Below, in pieces: positions 61,297 through 64,000 of a DNA stretch of 64,000 nt (positions are counted from its first letter, which is position 1; each line of letters opens with the position of its first letter). The stretch is from Amycolatopsis jejuensis. GTDB lineage: Bacteria > Actinomycetota > Actinomycetes > Mycobacteriales > Pseudonocardiaceae. Position numbers and translations under genes: made by a program. The DNA lies in contig NZ_JNYZ01000022.1 of NCBI RefSeq assembly GCF_000717335.1, forward strand, positions 62,001-126,000, read 5' to 3'. A model generated the notes under the pieces. That model made no database searches. It was not told where the DNA came from and saw only the letters and a program-made list of their open reading frames with translations.

Positions 61297-61938
61297 TCAC
61301 GTCACCAGCACACTGGCCAATGCCCCGACAAGCAACGACGGACCAGCCGGAAAGCTCGATTTCATCCTTCGGGACCACACAGCCACTGCGACTCCTACGA
61401 GAGCCGTGAGCCCGCCTGCGATCAGCAGCCCACGTAGCAGCCCGTCCCAGCCGAACCACCCGAGGAGCAGCGCGAGTGCCCCATACAGTGCACTGTCGCC
61501 GCCGCCCGTGTGCTCGGGGGCCAACATCTGCACGGCGATCGCCGACGTCAGCACCAAGAGGGCGGCGATGCAGGCGAAACCAAGCCGAGACCAGTTGCCG
61601 TCGACTAAAGCTGCCGCTAGGAAGATCACGGCGTCGCCGCCGCACAGTGCCGCAACGAGAAGAAACGGAAGCCTCCGGCATCGCAAGTCGGTGAGCGTCA
61701 GGCCGCACCCCAGCGCGCACGCCCAGCACCAGGCCAGCCAAGCCGGCGATTCTCCCAGCCGAAGGGATGCGACCCAGGACAAAGCTGCCGTGATCGCCGA
61801 CATCGACACCGCTGCGGCGAGACGCGCTCGCGGTGAAATCACCAGGGGTGTGCCCACCGCTCGCTCCGCTGCGACAAGCACCAAAGGCCCAGCTACCACG
61901 CTTCCCGCAGCCACGGCGTAGACCAAGCTCGAGGCCAT
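61297..61938 (-). CDS. TadV-like prepilin peptidase
   Basis: The 213-residue integral membrane protein is an A24 type prepilin peptidase: LTDLRCRRLPF holds the first Asp (Asp84) and TGGGDSALYG the second (Asp148, the GxGD motif). Around six membrane helices are visible. It would process the Flp and TadE-like prepilins encoded in the same operon. GGAGG stands 5 bp before the ATG at 61938. It is the first gene of the leftward set. Confidence 0.88.
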   Translation of the reverse strand: MASSLVYAVAAGSVVAGPLVLVAAERAVGTPLVISPRARLAAAVSMSAITAALSWVASLRLGESPAWLAWCWACALGCGLTLTDLRCRRLPFLLVAALCGGDAVIFLAAALVDGNWSRLGFACIAALLVLTSAIAVQMLAPEHTGGGDSALYGALALLLGWFGWDGLLRGLLIAGGLTALVGVAVAVWSRRMKSSFPAGPSLLVGALASVLVT

Positions 61939-62039
61939 GGGCACCTCCCGTATTCGCAAAACTCGGGTATGCGGGCGTCACGTGCGCTGGAGACTTGACG
62001 AACCTGGACATGCCTTCCTCCCGGCAGTGGGTTTAGGTA

Positions 62040-62468
62040 TTACCGGCGCAGTGTCGACGAATCGAAGTTGTCGCCGCCCCAATACGTAAAGTTGTAGCGG
62101 CTACCGGCAGGGTGAAATTGCGGTCGACCCGTGTAGTTGTAGCCCTCGTATGTGCCGAAGGTTGCCGTACTGCGGTTCCATTGCGCACTGGCCATCTTGT
62201 CCAGCCCCTGCATGCCAAGGTTTGGGGATCCGGTTCTGAAGTAGGCCATGATTCCACCCCCGTCATGTAAGTCGAAGAGGCAGAAGTACCCGGCCGGGCA
62301 ACGATCCCAACCGCCAGCCGCATCCGCGATGACACCGCTTTCGCGACCGCTGCTGATGATTGCGTGCTGCACGCCTGCGCCTGCGTCGCGGTCGGCGGCG
62401 TGCGCTGTGCCACCGGCCACCACCCCGGACGCAGCCAGCAGGACAGCAAACATGATCCTCCCACGCAT
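62040..62468 (-). CDS. Secreted peptidase inhibitor family I36-like protein
   Basis: The 142-residue protein has a signal peptide (MRGRIMFAVLLAASGVVAGG, cut near AHA-A) and a domain matching the I36 inhibitor/beta-gamma crystallin-like family: CPAGYFCLFDLHDGGGIMAY, then SAQWNRSTATFGTYEGYNY. The SMPI inhibitor of metallopeptidases from Streptomyces has the same fold. It would act outside the cell. It lies 100 bp after the Tad operon start, in the same direction. Confidence 0.8.
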   Translation of the reverse strand: MRGRIMFAVLLAASGVVAGGTAHAADRDAGAGVQHAIISSGRESGVIADAAGGWDRCPAGYFCLFDLHDGGGIMAYFRTGSPNLGMQGLDKMASAQWNRSTATFGTYEGYNYTGRPQFHPAGSRYNFTYWGGDNFDSSTLRR

Positions 62469-63035
62469 GATTCTCCCCCTACTTGTCGTTGAAAATTGAT
62501 AAAGCTCCGCTGGAAATTCCCAGCATTCAGCAGACCGGTCGCTCAGAGAAGAGCATCCGGCAACACAAAATCTGTCAAATGTTGTCCTGATCTTGTGCCG
62601 AATCAGGAAAGTTGCGAATGATTGCCAATATCAGCGCGACGTTCTCCGCAACCGCAAGTTGGCCCACTCGGTCGAAGCCATCGATCAGGGCACTCCACTA
62701 CCGGTCGGTCCCCGCAACCTGGAAACCGGCATTACCGATGAATTACGCAAACCAGACTGCCGTCGACCTGCACACACTCATCCGTAATCACCCTTAGTGA
62801 TCGACAAGCGCCTTTGGAGTCCACCGTCGTGCATCCAACGGCCGCAGTGGCTGATTCGACTACGTAGAGACACAAGATCCACCTCCATTGGAGTGACCGC
62901 CGGAATCCGCCTGTTAATTGATCTTCACCGCGCTACCCTCAAGAGAGGAGGGGTAGTGCACGGGAAGGTCCTTGCCTTCACTAAGACAAGGATCGAACCT
63001 GGCACCGAGGGTGGCTAGGGGGTTTCTGTCTTCTC
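62469..63035. promoter_or_regulatory. Intergenic region with hairpins
   Basis: About 570 bp separate the inhibitor from the rightward regulator. I see no gene that I trust. A near-perfect hairpin with CTACCC/GGGTAG arms lies at about 62930-62960, and a second TCCTTG/CAAGGA hairpin follows at about 62968-62994, upstream of the regulator. They could be an operator or attenuator. Confidence 0.35.
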
Positions 63036-64000
63036 ATGATCGGAATACAGAAGACAAGCGCGGCGGAATACGAGCGAATGCGAAGCCAATTCGCGAAGAA
63101 GCTTCATGAATTGCGCACCAATCAAGGACTTTCCCTGGCCGCGCTGGCACAGCGAGTGCACTACAGCCGAGGGCACCTCAATAACGTCGAGCACGGCACC
63201 AAGACCGCCAGCTTCGAGCTTGCCGAGGCGTGCGATAACGCACTCAGCGCGGACGGAGAACTCAAGGCCCTCATACCGAAGCAACAGTCGGCGCATCCAG
63301 AGCCTTCGACGTGTCCCGCACAGCTGCCCGCCGCAGCCGGCCGATTTGTCGGGCGCGCCGAACAACTCTCGGCCATCGAAGCGCTTGTACAAGACCGCGA
63401 CAAGCTCTCGGTTGCCGTCATTCACGGCCCACCCGGGGTCGGAAAGACCACGCTTGCCCTCCATTGGGCACACCACCAGGCAGATCATTTCGAGGATGGC
63501 CAGCTGTTTGCCGACCTCCGCGCCTACTCACGGCACCGCGATCCGGTCGAACCAGCTGAGATCCTCGAAGAATTCCTGATTTCCTTGGGGTTGTCGCCGT
63601 CGGATGTACCGGCAACGGCCGAAGAACGAGGCGCCTTGTTCCGAACAATGACACACGGGCGCCGGTTACTGATCGTTCTCGACAACGCAGTCTCATCGGA
63701 GCAGGTGCGAGCTCTTCTTCCCGGCGACACAACGAGCATGGTGCTGGTGACCACGCGGCGCGTCCTCACCGGACTATCCGTTCGACCTGGAGCCTCGCAG
63801 ATCCGGCTCGATCCGTTCACGCCGACCGATTCCTTCCACCTGCTCCGCGATGTGGTCGGCGAGCGAGTCGACCAGGAGCCGGACGCTGCGCGCACCGTGC
63901 TCGACCGATGCGGGCACCTACCCCTCGCCGTGGCGATTGCTGCCGAACGCATCGCGGCACACCCGCTCAGCCTGGCCGACCTCGCCGACGACCTGGCAGA
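63036..64000 (+). CDS. XRE/NB-ARC AfsR-like regulator, partial
   Basis: The frame from the ATG at 63036 is open to the window edge (over 320 codons shown). It begins with a Cro/C1 HTH (LRTNQGLSLAALAQRVHYSR, then HLNNVEHG) and continues into an NB-ARC/STAND ATPase. The Walker A motif is GPPGVGKTT (near residue 130), followed by RRLLIVLDNAVSSEQV as Walker B and LVTTRR. This is the start of an actinomycete regulator with a nucleotide-binding switch, usually followed by a C-terminal repeat domain. The gene is truncated only by the window end. Confidence 0.9.
   Translation, partial: MIGIQKTSAAEYERMRSQFAKKLHELRTNQGLSLAALAQRVHYSRGHLNNVEHGTKTASFELAEACDNALSADGELKALIPKQQSAHPEPSTCPAQLPAAAGRFVGRAEQLSAIEALVQDRDKLSVAVIHGPPGVGKTTLALHWAHHQADHFEDGQLFADLRAYSRHRDPVEPAEILEEFLISLGLSPSDVPATAEERGALFRTMTHGRRLLIVLDNAVSSEQVRALLPGDTTSMVLVTTRRVLTGLSVRPGASQIRLDPFTPTDSFHLLRDVVGERVDQEPDAARTVLDRCGHLPLAVAIAAERIAAHPLSLADLADDLA

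Noticed and set aside
1..64000. CRISPR arrays
   Set aside because: No series of evenly spaced repeats with spacers is visible; the only tandem repeat is the 2 x 21 bp at 5601-5642.

Overview
The window is high-GC DNA with short overlapping operons and frequent GTG and TTG starts. It carries Tad-pilus, AfsR-like regulator and actinomycete-type conjugation genes. It most likely comes from a filamentous actinomycete, and Pseudonocardiales (Amycolatopsis or Saccharopolyspora type) is my best guess. No rRNA, complete tRNA or CRISPR array is visible.

Left flank (0.1-7.2 kb): a flavin reductase, an APC amino-acid permease and a secreted class-C beta-lactamase-like hydrolase look chromosomal. A graveyard follows: an IS256-family transposase relic, a decayed copy of a small gene, a small secreted protein, a decayed deaminase-toxin/Imm1 pair, and the last ~60 codons of a tyrosine integrase.

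Conjugative element (7.1-about 43 kb): a large serine recombinase sits at the left end, followed by a leftward cluster of two DNA methyltransferases and two methyltransferase-like proteins. A rightward type IV secretion operon then encodes a sigma-like protein, pilin-like protein, VirB6/TrbL-like protein, PrgI-like protein, VirB4 ATPase, VirD4/TraG coupling ATPase, replication-relaxation protein and NlpC/P60 hydrolase. It is interrupted by an antisense insertion: a DUF3644 gene with an early amber codon, plus a zinc-ribbon recombinase/HTH/tyrosine recombinase trio. Next come a DUF2510 protein, a NUDIX hydrolase, an XRE-TPR regulator with a palindromic operator, and a run of small genes. That run ends in a DddA/SCP1.201-like deaminase toxin with its Imm1 immunity protein. 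Part of this cassette is repeated in inverted, decayed form at 5.7-6.9 kb. A leftward accessory operon (42.3-37.1 kb) encodes DUF932, a possible sliding-clamp-like protein and several small proteins. Its putative promoter contains a perfect palindrome and lies beside a perfect CRP-type site.

Defence-like module (48.2-43.7 kb): a leftward operon encodes an unknown protein, an XRE-ImmA/IrrE metallopeptidase and a RecD-like superfamily 1 helicase.

Tad pilus operon (61.9-49.1 kb, leftward): prepilin peptidase, lipoprotein, secreted protein, CpaB/SAF, CpaE-like, TadA, TadB, TadC, Flp-like pilin, two unknowns, three TadE/TadG-like pseudopilins and a membrane LysM-BTAD regulator. Most junctions overlap by a few bases, so the products are probably made together. 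An I36-type inhibitor follows, and an XRE/NB-ARC regulator runs off the right edge.
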